Shown here: positions 13,701-24,245 of the stretch, in pieces | Layout of the letters: the number at the start of each line of letters is the position of its first letter | Position numbering within the stretch: the first letter of the stretch is position 1 | Made by a program: the position numbers and the translations under genes | Assembly: GCA_036925085.1 (NCBI GenBank) | Contig: JAUPFP010000050.1 | Span: 1-64,000 of the forward strand | Length of the DNA: 64,000 nt | Direction of reading: 5' to 3' | Origin: Brachycybe producta | Lineage: Eukaryota; Arthropoda; Diplopoda; Playtdesmida; Andrognathidae | Notes under the pieces: model-generated | What the model was told of the DNA's origin: nothing | Seen by the model: the letters and a program-made list of their open reading frames with translations, nothing else | Database searches by the model: none

Positions 13701-14865
13701 CCGTAACCCGACTTGACCCGACCCAACCCGTGACCCAACCCGACCCATGACCCATGACCCGACCCGTGACCCGACTCGACCCGTGACCCGACCCGACCTG
13801 TGACCCGACCCGTGACCCGACCCGTGACCCGACCCGTGACCCGACCCGTGACCTGACCCGTGACCCGACCCGTGACCCGACCCGACCTGTGACCCAACCC
13901 GTGACCCGACCCAAGACTTGACCCGTGACCCGACCCGTGACCCGACCCGTAACCCGACCCGTGACCCGACCCGTGACCCGACCCGTGACCCGACCCATGA
14001 CCCGACCCGTGACCCGACCCATGACCCGACCCGTGACCCAACTTGTGACCCGACCCGTGACCCGACCCGTGCCCCGTGACCCGACCCGTGACCCAACCCG
14101 TAACCCGACTTGACCCGACCCAACCCGTGACCCAACCCGACCCATGACCCATGACCCGACCCGTGACCCGACTCGACCCGTGACCCGACCCGACCTGTGA
14201 CCCGACCCGTGACCCGACCCGTGACCCGACCCGTGACCCGACCCGTGACCTGACCCGTGACCCGACCCGACCTGTGACCCAACCCGTGACCCGACCCAAG
14301 ACTTGACCCGTGACCCGACCCGTGACCCGACCCGTGACCCGACCCGACCCGTGACAAGACCCGACCCGTGACCCAACCCGTGACTCAACTCGTGACCCGA
14401 CCCATGACCCAACCCGTGACCCATGACCCAACCCAACCCGTGACCCGACCCGACCCGTGACCCAACCCGTGACCCAACTCGTGACCCGACCCGTGACCCG
14501 ACCCAACCCGTGACCCAACCCGACCCGTGACCAGACCCGTGACCAGACCCGTGACCCAACCCGTGATCCAACCCGTGACCCGACCCGTGACCCAACCCGA
14601 CCCGTGACCCGACCCGTGACCCGACCCGTGACCCGACCCGTGACCCGACCCGTGACCCGACCCGTAACCCGACCCGTGACCCGACCCATGACAACTCGTG
14701 ACACGACCCGTGACCTGACCCGTGACCCGACCTATGACCCGACCCGTGACCCAACTTGTGACCCGACCCGTGACCCGACCCGTGCCCCGTGACCCGACCC
14801 GTGACCCGACCCGTAACCCGACTTGACCCGACCCGACCCGTGACCCAACCCGACCCATGACCCAT
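10720..14865. repeat. Higher-order repeat domain, about 1.9-kb period with about 0.42-kb sub-period
   Basis: This part has almost no CCCGGG blocks. Marker runs at 11590 and 11390 recur at 13504 and 13304 (offset 1914). A shorter shift of about 420 bases (11590 to about 12004, 13504 to 13925) is nested within, and a further partial copy starts near 14604. It is a separate amplification history from the 2.66-kb domain. Confidence 0.65.
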
Positions 14866-15125
14866 GACCCGACCCGTGACCCGACTCGACCCATGACCCG
14901 ACCCGACCCGTGACCCGACCTGTGACCCGACCCGTGACCCAACCCGTGACCCGACCCGTGACCCGACCCGTGACCCGACCCGTGACCCGACCCGTGACCC
15001 GACCCGTGACCCGACCCGTGACCCGACCCGTGACCCGACCCGTGACCCGACCCGTGACCCGACCCGTGACCCGACCCGTGACCCGACCCGTGACCCGACC
15101 CGTGACCCGACCCGTGACCCGACCC

Positions 15126-15275
15126 GTGGCCCGACCCGTGACCCGACCCGTGACCCGACCCGTGGCCCGACCCGTGTTCCGACCCGTGACCCGACCCATG
15201 ACCCGACCCGTGTTCCGACCCGTGGCCCGACCCGTGTTCCGACCCGTGGCCCGACCCGTGGCCCGACCCGTGGCC
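15126..15275. repeat. Local satellite variant: GTGGCCC / GTGTTCC
   Basis: In a regular stretch of the 12-mer, several units carry CCCGTGGCCCGA and CCCGTGTTCCGA in place of CCCGTGACCCGA. They cluster within 150 bases, a private variant spread over neighbouring units. Confidence 0.7.
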
Positions 15276-15805
15276 CGACTTGTGACTTGACCTGTGACCC
15301 GACCCGTGACCCGACCCGTGACCCGACCCGTGACCCGACCCGTCACCCGACCTGTGACCCGACCCGTGACTTGAACCGTGACCCGACCCGTGACCCGACC
15401 CGTGACCCGACCAGTGACCCGTGACCCGACCCGACCTGTGACCCAACCCGTGACCTGACCCAAGACTTGACCCATGACCCGACCCGTGACCTGACCCGTG
15501 ACCCGACCCGTGACCCAACCCGACCCGTGACCCGACCCGACCCGTGACCCAACCCGTGACTCAACTCGTGACCCGACCCATGACCCAACCCGTGACCCGT
15601 GACCCGACCCGACCCGTGACCCGACCCGACCCGTGACCCAACCCGTGACCCAACTCGTGACCCGACCCGACCCGTGACCCGACCCGTGACCCGACCCGTG
15701 ACCCGACCCGTGACCCGACCCGTGACCCGACCCGTGACCCGACCCGTGACCCGACCCGTGACCCGACCCGTGACCCGACCCGTGATCCAACCGTGACCCG
15801 ACCCG

Positions 15806-16145
15806 TTTAAGGTTTTCAGATTTTGAGGTTTTTAGATTTTGAGGTTTTTAGATTTTGAGGTTTTTAGATTTTGAGGTTTTGAGATTTTGAGGTTTTGAGA
15901 TTTTGAGATTTCAAGATTTTGAAATTTTGAGGTTTGAGAATTTAAGATTTTGATGGTTTGATATTTTGATAATTTAAACTTGAGGTTTTGAGATTTTGAT
16001 ATTTTGAAAATTTGAGATCTTGAGATTTGAGATTTTAAGATTTTGAAAATTTGAGATCTTGAGATTTGAGATTTTAAGATTTTGAGATTTTGAGACTGAT
16101 TATTTAAGATTTTGAGATTTTGAGATTTTGAGATTTTGAGATTAA
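15806..16145. repeat. AT-rich minisatellite (TTTTGAG family)
   Basis: Begins abruptly after the last CCCGACCCG. Units of about 8-16 bases built on GATTTTGAG and GGTTTTTA repeat imperfectly to 16145. Composition drops from about 70% GC to about 25-30% GC at the border. Open frames here are repeat artefacts. Confidence 0.9.
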
Positions 16146-16660
16146 GAGACAAAAAACTAACAAAAGTGACTGAAAAATAGAGAAAAACAACCAAAAGTTG
16201 CTGAAAAATGAAAAAAAAAAAAGTGGTTGAAAAATGGAGAACAACGACCAAAAGTGGTTGAAAAATGGAGAATAAGGACCAAAAGTGGCTGAAAAATTGA
16301 GAAAAACGACCAAAAGTGGCTGAAAAAAGGAGAAAAACGACAAAAATTAGTTGAAAAACAGAAAACAACCAAAAGTGGCTGAAAAACAGAGAAAAATGAC
16401 AAAAAATGGCTGAAAAATGGAGAAAAATGACAAAAGCAGCTGAAAAATGACCAAAAGTGGTTGAAAACGGAGATAAATACCCAAAGGTGGCTGAAAAACG
16501 AAGAAAAACAACCAAAAGTGCATGAAAAACAAAAAAAATCGACCAAAGATGGCTGAAAAACGGAGAAAAACGGCCAATGGTAGCTGAAAAATGGAGAAAA
16601 AGGACCAAAGGTGGCTGAAAAACAGAAATACGACCAAAAATGGCCTAAAAAGTTGCCCTA
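16146..16660. repeat. 30-31-bp tandem repeat family A
   Basis: Imperfect units of the form GCTGAAAAATGGAG plus AAAAACGACCAAAAGTG repeat about 16 times with a period of 30-31 bases. The minus-strand frames rich in Phe and Ser (for example 15832-16608) reflect the A-rich unit and match no family I know. Confidence 0.85.
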
Positions 16661-16689
16661 AAAAATAGAACTAAAAAGTTGCCCTAAAA

Positions 16690-16726
16690 AGTTAGGTTAT
16701 GTTAGGTTAATGGGTTAGTGGGTTAG
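16690..16726. repeat. Short TTAGG-like tract in inverted orientation
   Basis: GTTAGGTTATGTTAGGTTAA followed by GGGTTAGTGGGTTAG on the + strand. The G-rich telomere-like strand is on +, opposite to the terminal array. It separates the two 31-bp repeat families. Confidence 0.6.
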
Positions 16727-17162
16727 AAAAATGTAGTTGAAGTGGAGAAAAGTACAGAAGAATGGAGTTGAAGTAGAGAAAAGTACAAAAAAAAAATGGA
16801 ATTGAAGTGGAGAAAAGTACAAAATATGCAGTAGAAGTGGTAAAAGTACAGAAAAATAGGGTCAAAGTAGAGAAAAGTACAGAAAAATGGAGTCAAAGGA
16901 AGAAACTACAGAAAAATGGAGTCAAAGTAGAAAAAAGTACAGGAAAGTGGAGTAGAAGTGAAGAATGGAGTAGAAATAGAGAAAAGTACAGAAAAATGGA
17001 GAAGTGGAGAAAAGTACAGAAAGTTGAAGTTGAAGTGGAGAAAAGTATAGAAAAATGAAGCAGAAGTGGAGAAAAGTAGAGAAAAATAGAGTTGAAGTCC
17101 AGAAAAGTACCAAAAAATGGAGTAGAAGTAGAGAAAAGTACAGAAAAATGGAGTAGAAGTGG
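16727..17162. repeat. 31-bp tandem repeat family B, distal block
   Basis: Units of GAAAAATGGAGT-TGAAGTGGAGAAAAGTACA with point variants, about 14 copies. The same family in the same orientation resumes at 20028, so the two blocks were probably one array before the 183-bp satellite came between them. Confidence 0.85.
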
Positions 17163-20027
17163 AAGTGAACCAGATGAGCAGGAATGGAAATGTTGGATCT
17201 GATGCGTTCCTAGAAGTCTGGAAGGCAATGCACGTTTCAAAAGTTACACCAGTTCAAAGTGGGCATCATTGAAGTGTCTATGCTTGCTCATGGATCTGTA
17301 ACTTCGATACTTCATTGCAAGTGAACCAGACGAGCGGGAATGGAAATGTTGGATTTGATGAATTTCCAGAAAAGTCTGGAATGCAGAGATGTCTTCATTT
17401 CCAGTGTGCAATGCACGTTTCAAAAGTTACACCAGTTCAAAGTGGGCATCATTGAAGTGTCTATGCTTGCTCATGGATCTGTAACTTCGATACTTCATTG
17501 CAAGTGAACCAGACGAGCGGGAATGGAAATGTTGGATTTGATGAATTTCCAGAAAAGTCTGGAATGCAGAGATGTCTTCATATCCAGTGTGCAATGCACG
17601 CTTCAAAAGTTACACCAGTTCAAAGTGGGCATCATTGAAGTGTCTATACTTGCTCATGGATCTGTAACTTCGAAAATTCATTGCAAGTGAACCAATCGAG
17701 CAGGGATGGAAATGTTGGATTTGATTCATTTCCAGAAAAGTCTCGAATGCAGAGATGTCTTCATTTCCAGTGTGCAATGCACTCTTTAAAAGTTACAAAA
17801 GTTCAAAGTGGGCATCATTGAAGTGTCTATGCTTGCTCATGGATCTGTAACTTCGATACTTCATTGCAAGTGAACCAGACGAGCGGGAATGGAAATGTTG
17901 GATTTGATGAATTTCCAGAAAAGTCTGGAATGCAGGGATGTCTTCATTTTCAGTGTGCAATGCACGCTTTAAAAGTTACAACAGTTCAAATTGGGCGTCA
18001 TTGAACTGTCTATGGTTGCTCATGGTTCTGTAAATTCGAAAATTCATTGCAAGTGAACAAGACAAGCGGGAATAGAAATGTTGGACTTTATGCATTCCCA
18101 GAAAAGTCTGGAATGCAGAGATGTCTTCACCTCCAGTGTGCAATGCACGTTTCAAAAGTTACACCAGTTCAAAGTGGGCATCATTGAAGTGTCTATGCTT
18201 GCTCATGAATCTGTAACTTCGAAAATTCATTGCAAGTGAACCAGACGAGCGGGAATGGAAATGTTGGATTTGATGCATTCCCAGAAAAGTCTGAAATGCA
18301 GAGATGTCTTCATTTCCAGTGTGCAATGCATGCTTCAAAAGTTACACCAGTTCAAAGTGGGCATCATTGAAGTGTCTATGCTTGCTCATGTATCTGTAAC
18401 TTCGAAAATTCATTGCAAGTGAACCAATCGAGCGGGGATGGAAATGTTGGATTTGATTCATTCCCAGAAAAGTCTCGAATGCAAGGATGTCTTCATTTTC
18501 AGTGTGCAATGCACGCTTTAAAAGTTAAAACAGTTCAAATTGGGCGTCATTGAACTGTCTATGGTTGCTCATGGTTCTGTAAATTCGAAAATTCATTGCA
18601 AGTGAACAAGACGAGCGGGAATGGAAATGTTGGATTTGATGCATTCCCAGAAAAGTCTGGAATGCAGAGATGTCTTCATTTCCAGTGTGCAATGCACATT
18701 TTAAAAGTTACACCAGTTCAAAGTGGGCATCATTGAAGTGTCTATGCTTGCTCATGGATCTGTAACTTCGGAAATTCATTGCAAGTGAACTAATCGAGCA
18801 GGGATGGAAATGTTGGATTTGATTCATTTCCAGAAAAGTCTCGAATGCAGAGATGTCTTCATTTCCAGTGTGCAATGCACTCTTTAAAAGTTACAAAAGT
18901 TCAAAGTGGGCATCATTGAAGTGTCTATGCTTGCTCATGGATCTGAAACTTCGAAAATTCATTGCAAGTGAACCAGACTAGCGGGAATGGAAATATTGGA
19001 TTTGATGCATTCCCAGAAAAGTCTGAAATGCAGAGATGTCTTCAATTCCAGTGTGCAATGCACATTTCAAAAGTTACACCAGTTCAAAGTGGGCATCATT
19101 GAAGTGTCTATGCTTGCTCATGGATCTGTAACTTCGATACTTCATTGCAAGTGAACCAGACGAGCGGGAATGGAAATGTTGGATTTGATGAATTTCCAGA
19201 AAAGTCTGGAATGCAGAGATGTCTTCACTTCCAGTGTGCAATGCACGCTTCAAAAGTTACACCAGTTCAAAGTGGGCATCATTGAAGTGTCTATACTTGC
19301 TCATGGATCTGTAACTTCGAAAATTCATTGCAAGTGAACCAATCGAGCAGGGATGGAAATGTTGGATTTGATTCATTTCCAGAAAAGTCTCGAATGCAGT
19401 GATGTCTTCATTTCCAGTGTGCAATGCACTCTTTAAAAGTTACAAAAGTTCAAAGTGGGCATCATTGAAGTGTCTATGCTTGCTCATGGATCTGAAACTT
19501 CGAAAATTCATTGCAAGTGAACCAGACTAGCGGGAATGGAAATGTTGGATTCGATGCATTCCCAGAAAAGTCTGGAATGCAGAGATGTCTTCACTTCCAG
19601 TGTGCAATGCACGTTTCAAAAGTTACACCAGTTCAAAGTGGGCATCATTGAAGTGTATATGCTTGCTCATAGATCTGTAAATTCAAAAATTCATTGCAAG
19701 TGAACAAGACGAGTGGGAATGGAAATGTTGGATTCGATGCATTCCCAGAAAAGTCTGGAATGCAGAGATGTCTTCACATCCAGTGTGCAATGCACGTTTC
19801 AAAAGTTACACCAGTTCAAAGTGGGCATCGTTGAAGTGTCTATGGTTGCTCATGAATCTGTAAATTCGAAAATTCATTGCAAGTGAACCAGACGAGCGGG
19901 AATGGAAATGTTGGATTCGATGCATTCCCAGAAAAGTCTGGAATGCAGAGATGTCTTCATTTCCAGTGTGCAATGCATGCTTCAAAAGTTACACCAGTTC
20001 AAAGTGGGCGTCATTGAAGTGTCTATG
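17163..20027 (+). repeat. 183-bp satellite array, direct orientation
   Basis: About 15.6 copies. The GTGAACCAGACGAGCGGGAA landmark falls at 17321, 17504 and 17687, exactly 183 bases apart. Copies differ by a few percent and show subtypes (CCAGACGAGCGGG versus CCAATCGAGCAGGG). Strand + is assigned arbitrarily to this orientation. 183 bases is 61 codons, so any frame without stops continues from copy to copy. I see no evidence that it is translated. Confidence 0.95.
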
Positions 20028-20955
20028 GTAAAAATGGAGTAGAAGTGGTAAAAAGTACGAAAAATAGAGTAGAAGTGGGAAAAAGTACAGAAAAATGGAG
20101 TAGAAGTGGAGAAAAGTAAAGAAAAATGGAGTTGAAGTGGAGAAAACTACAGAAAAATGGAGTTGAAGTGAAGAAAACTACAGAAAAATAGAGTAGAAGT
20201 AGAGAAAAGTACAGAAAAATGGAGTTGAAGTGGAGAAAAGTACAAAAAATAGAGTTAAAGTGGAGAAAAGTACAGAAAAATGGAGTAAATGTAGAAAAAA
20301 GTACAGAAAAATGAAGTTGAAGTGGAGAAAAGTACAGAAAAATGGAGTAGAAGTGGAGAAAAGTGCAGAAAAATGGAGTTGAAGTTGAGAAAAGAACAGG
20401 AAAATGGAGCAGAATTAGAGAAAAGTACAGAAAAATGGAGTTGAAGTTGAGAAAAGTACAGAAAAATGGAGTAGAATTAGAGAAAATTACAGAAAAATGG
20501 AGTTGAAGTGGAGAAAAGTACAGAAAAATGGAGTTGAAGTGGAGAAAAGTACAGAAAAATGGAGTTGAAGTGGAGAAAAGTACAGAAAAATGGAGTTGAA
20601 GTGGAGAAAAGTACAGAAAAATGGAATTGAAGTGGAAAAAAGTACAAAAAATGGAGTTGAAGTAGAGAAAAGTACAAAAAAATGGAGTTGAAGTAGACAA
20701 ACGTATAGAAAAATGAAGTAGAAGCAGAGAAAAGTACAGAAAAATAGAGTAAAAGTGGAGAAAAGAATAGAAAAATGGAGTAAAAGTGGAGAAAAGTACA
20801 GAAAAATGGAGATATAGAGAAAAGTACAGAAAAATGAGTAGATGTAGAGAAAAGTACAGAGAAATGGAGTAAAAGTGGAGAAAAGTAGAGAAATGGAGTA
20901 AAAGTGGAGAAAAGTAGAGAAATGGAGTAAAAGTGGAGAAAAGTACAGAAAACGA
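20028..20955. repeat. 31-bp tandem repeat family B, proximal block
   Basis: About 30 units of the 16727-17162 family. CAGAAAAATGG recurs at 20521, 20552 and 20583, an exact 31-base period. Three units make 93 bases, so a minus-strand frame of 225 codons (20700-20023) cycles with a 31-residue Phe/Ser/Leu-rich period. It is a repeat artefact. Confidence 0.9.
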
Positions 20956-21440
20956 TGTCTCCCTAAAACGATGAAAACAAAATAAACTGAATCTTAGAAG
21001 ACATTATGACACTTGTGGCTCCCTTCACTTGCTGAAAGTATTCTTCAAACCAGAAATATTTTTTAAATCAGAAAAATTGATAATTGATATTTAATAAGTA
21101 ATTTCTATGGTAAACTGCATTATTATTTAATAATTTCATGAATTAATATCACATTTTATAAACCATTTCAATCACTGTGTAATGATCATATCGATTATCC
21201 ATTTGCAGAACAGATTCCTGGTTGCATCATTAACGTGTATTGTGTTGTTTTTCATAAGGAAGGGGTTGGCAAGCTCAAGGACCACCCAGGGTGGCACAAA
21301 CTTGCAACTCCACTGTTAAAATGGACACAAAATGGCACTGAAAATGAACACAAAATGGGGCTAATCATGGACACAAATTGTACATAATTTTTTTTCAAAA
21401 AATAGCAAGCAATGAAAATCTAGGTGCCCTGAAATCGTAT
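20956..21440. other. Unique AT-rich spacer
   Basis: No gene or clear repeat family. Around 21300-21380 the phrase TGGACACAAAATGG recurs a few times in degenerate form. Otherwise I see nothing supportable. Confidence 0.5.
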
Positions 21441-22125
21441 TCATCTTAGTAATAAAGATTAATAAACAATATATAGATGCAGTGGCTCCATCTACTAAAA
21501 TGGACGACAAGAAAATCGTATTTTAACTTCGTGAAGATTAATAAACGATATACGGATGCAGTGGCGCCATCTATTGTTTAGATTTTCATTACTATGAAGA
21601 ACGACACCTCGTATTATAACGTCATGAAGATACTAAAACGATATAGGATGCCGTGGCTCCATTTATTGTTTACATTTTCATTACTAAAATGAACGAATAG
21701 AAAATCTTCAAACGTCATGAAGATTAATAAACAATATATGGATGCAGTGGTGCAATCTATTGTTTACATTTTAATTACTAAAATTAATGACAAGAAAATC
21801 ATATTCAAAGGTCATGAAGATTAATAAACAATATATGGATGCAGTGGTGCCATCTATTGTTTACATTTTTATTACTAAGAAGAACAACAAGAAAATCGTA
21901 TTCTAACGGCATGAAGATTAATAAATGATATACAGATGCAGTGGCGCCATCTATTGTTTTCATTTTCATTACTAAGAAGACCATCATAAAAGATAATCGA
22001 ATTGATGGTAAAATTATATAAACAATATACAGTTGCAGTGGCGCCATCTATTGTTTACATTTTCAATACTAAGAAGAACCACCATAAAAAAAAATCAAAT
22101 TCACCTTAAGATTATAAACGATATA
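21441..22125. repeat. About 95-bp degenerate tandem repeat
   Basis: Seven to eight copies marked by GATGCAGTGGCGCCATCTATTG-like cores at about 21476, 21555, 21647, 21741, 21837, 21935 and 22032; spacing is 79-98 bases. Each unit also carries AAGATTAATAAACRATATAY and a short AAAATCGTATTC-type stretch. Frames inside (for example 21805-22047) are not convincing genes. Confidence 0.8.
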
Positions 22126-22238
22126 CACTGGAAATGAAGACATCTCTGCATTCCAGACTTTTCTGGGAATGCATCATATCCAACATTTCCATTCCCGCTC
22201 GTCTGGTTCACTTGCAATGAATTTTCAAAGTTACAGAT
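22126..22238 (-). repeat. 183-bp satellite, inverted, first partial copy
   Basis: Starts CTGGAAATGAAGACATCTCT, the reverse complement of the 17163-20027 satellite, and runs to ACAGAT, where the next insertion begins. The same phase resumes at 22813 after the insertion. Confidence 0.9.
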
Positions 22239-22812
22239 GAATTTTCTTTGTTTGCTGCCATCTTGGAAACCACGTTTTTAGTTTTTCCCCCCTTTGCTTT
22301 CAGTTTTGGCCAGTTAAACTAACTCACTCCTGGCATCCAAGTAGATAATCTTGTAGGTTTTTGCCTGCTGCACACGCTAGTGTAATCAGATTGAAAATCT
22401 GAACATTGATTTGAGAGATATCAACGTTTTGCCAAAAACGCTAATTTCTCATTGTTTTGCATTGAAGATGCCATACTGGATTTCTGTTTGGAGAAGCCAT
22501 ACTAGATAAGTACAAATCAAACTTCATAAATTTCTCTTATTGCCATTTTTATTTTGAATATAGTTTCTAATTCAGAGTTTTTAGGAGCTAAATTTTGTTA
22601 GAAAGTTAGAATGGTTAATACTAGGTCTGGGAAGCAAGTTCAGGTTGGGAAACTAGTTGAAACTGTTAGGAGAGTTAAGGTTGGGAAGCAGGTAGTCTGG
22701 GAAACAGGTTGAGTCTGGGAAGAGTGTTGAAGATGAGTTGAGGGAGAAGGTGGTGCAGCTTCAGGTAGAGGTGGCTTGGCTGAGGGAGAGGCTGGCTGTG
22801 TTTGAGTCACTG
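22239..22812 (+). mobile_element. 574-bp insertion in the satellite with 5-bp duplication CAGAT; carries a broken ORF start
   Basis: The satellite is cut at ACAGAT: CAGAT occurs at 22234-22238 and again at 22813-22817, after which satellite phase resumes. No inverted termini are visible. From 22611 an ATG opens a short basic frame beginning MVNTRSGKQ, an N-terminus seen in many retroelement ORF1/gag proteins. It stops at 22710-22712. A second frame, about 22726-22812, would encode a heptad-like charged and Leu/Val segment suggestive of a coiled coil. The two are out of register, so the reading frame is broken. Probably the 5' part of a retroelement; the family is unknown to me. Confidence 0.55.
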
Positions 22813-24245
22813 CAGATCCATGAGCAAGCATAGACACTTCAATGATGCCCACTTTGAACTGGTGTAACTTTTGAAGTGTGCATTGCACACTGGAATTGAA
22901 GACATATCTGCATTCCAGAATTTTCTGGGAATGCATCAAATACAACATTTCCATCCCTGCTCGATTGGTTCACTTGCAATGAATTTTCGAAGTTACAGAT
23001 CCATGAGCAAGCATAGACACTTCAATGATGCCCAATTTGAACTGGTGTAACTTTTGAAGAGTGCATTGCACACTGGAATTGAAAACATCTCTGCATTCCA
23101 GACATTTCTGGGAATGCATCGAATCCAACATTTCCATTCCCGCTCGTCTGGTTCACTTGCAATGAATTTTCGAAGTTACAGATCCATGAGCAAGCATAGA
23201 AACTTCAATGACGCCCACTTTGAACTGGTGTAATGTTTGAAGCCTGCAGTGCACACTGGAATTGAAGACATCCCTGCATTCCAGACTTTTCTGGGAATGC
23301 ATCGAATCCAATATTTCCATTTCCACTCATCTGGTTCACTTGCAATGAATTTTTTGAAGTTACAGATCCATAAGCAAGCACAGACACTTCAATGATGCCC
23401 AATTTGAACTGGTGTAACTTTTGAAGCGTGCATTGCACACTGGAATTGAAAACATCTCTGCATTCCAGACATTTCTGGGAATGCATCGAATCCAACATTT
23501 CCATTCCCGCTCGTCTGGTTCACTTGCAATGAATTTTCGAAGTTACATATCCATGAGCAAGCATACACTTCAATGACGCCCACTTTGAACTTGTGTAACA
23601 TTTGAAGCCAGCAGTGCACACTGGAATTGAAGACATCTCTGCATTCCAGACTTTTCTGGGAATGCATTGAATCCAACATTTCCATTCCAACTCGCCTGGT
23701 TCACTTGCAATGAATTTTCGAAGTTACAGATCCATAAGCAAGCACAGATACTTCAATGATGCCCACTTTGAACTGGTGTAACTTTTGAAGCGTGCATTTG
23801 CACACAAGAAATGAAGACATCTCTGCATTCCAGACTTTTCTGGGAATGCGTCAAATCCAACATTTCCATTCCCGCTCGTCTGCTTCACTTGCAATGAATT
23901 TCCAAATTTACAGATCCATGAGCAAGCCTAGACACTTCAATGATGCCCACTTTGAACTGGTGTAACTTTTGAAGCCTGCAGTGCACATGGAATTTGAAGA
24001 CATCTCTGCATTCCAGAATTTTCTGGGAATGCATCGAATCGAACATTTCCATTCCCGCTCTTCTGGTTCACTTGCAATGAATTTTTCAATTTACAAATCC
24101 ATGAACAAGCATAGACACCTCAATGACGCCCACTTTAAACTTGTGTAACGTTTGAACCCTGCTGTGTACACTGGAATTGAAGACATCTCTGCATTCCAAG
24201 CTTTTCTGAAAATGCATCGAATCCAACATTTCCATTCCCGCTCTT
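22813..24245 (-). repeat. 183-bp satellite array, inverted orientation
   Basis: About eight copies. The TGGTTCACTTGCAATGAATT landmark recurs at about 22969, 23150, 23333, 23516, 23697, 23881 and 24064, spaced 181-184 bases. The array points the opposite way to 17163-20027 and is more divergent. Minus-strand frames (22954-22640, 23504-23205, 23685-23389) simply read the 61-codon period. The array ends at CCCGCTCTTAAC. Confidence 0.93.

Larger units (their letters stand above)
3776..15805. repeat. 12-kb GC-rich subtelomeric satellite, 12-bp core CCCGACCCGTGA
   Basis: A tandem array of CCCGA plus CCCGTGA with point variants (CCCAA, CCTGA, CCCATGA, CTTGA, CCCCCCGGGA). The core is about 75% GC with two CpGs per 12 bases. 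Very regular stretches lie at 3776-3957, 14905-15125 and 15663-15785. The G-rich (-) strand reads GGGTCGGGTCAC, so GGG runs recur every 2-4 bases. Since 12 is divisible by 3 and the (-) unit has no stop in any frame, the array gives very long meaningless open frames (up to 1014 codons at 8443-11487). Not a gene. Confidence 0.95.

Noticed and set aside
15832..17240. Phe/Ser/Leu-rich minus-strand frames resembling multi-span membrane proteins
   Set aside because: They read A-rich minisatellites on the complementary strand; hydrophobicity follows from composition.
20023..20700. 225-codon frame with a 31-residue period
   Set aside because: Three 31-base units equal 93 bases, so the period is forced by the tandem array.
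22640..23685. Cys-containing 98-104-codon frames in the inverted 183-bp satellite
   Set aside because: 183 bases is 61 codons, so an open unit repeats. No splice or start context; copies contain frame-breaking variants.
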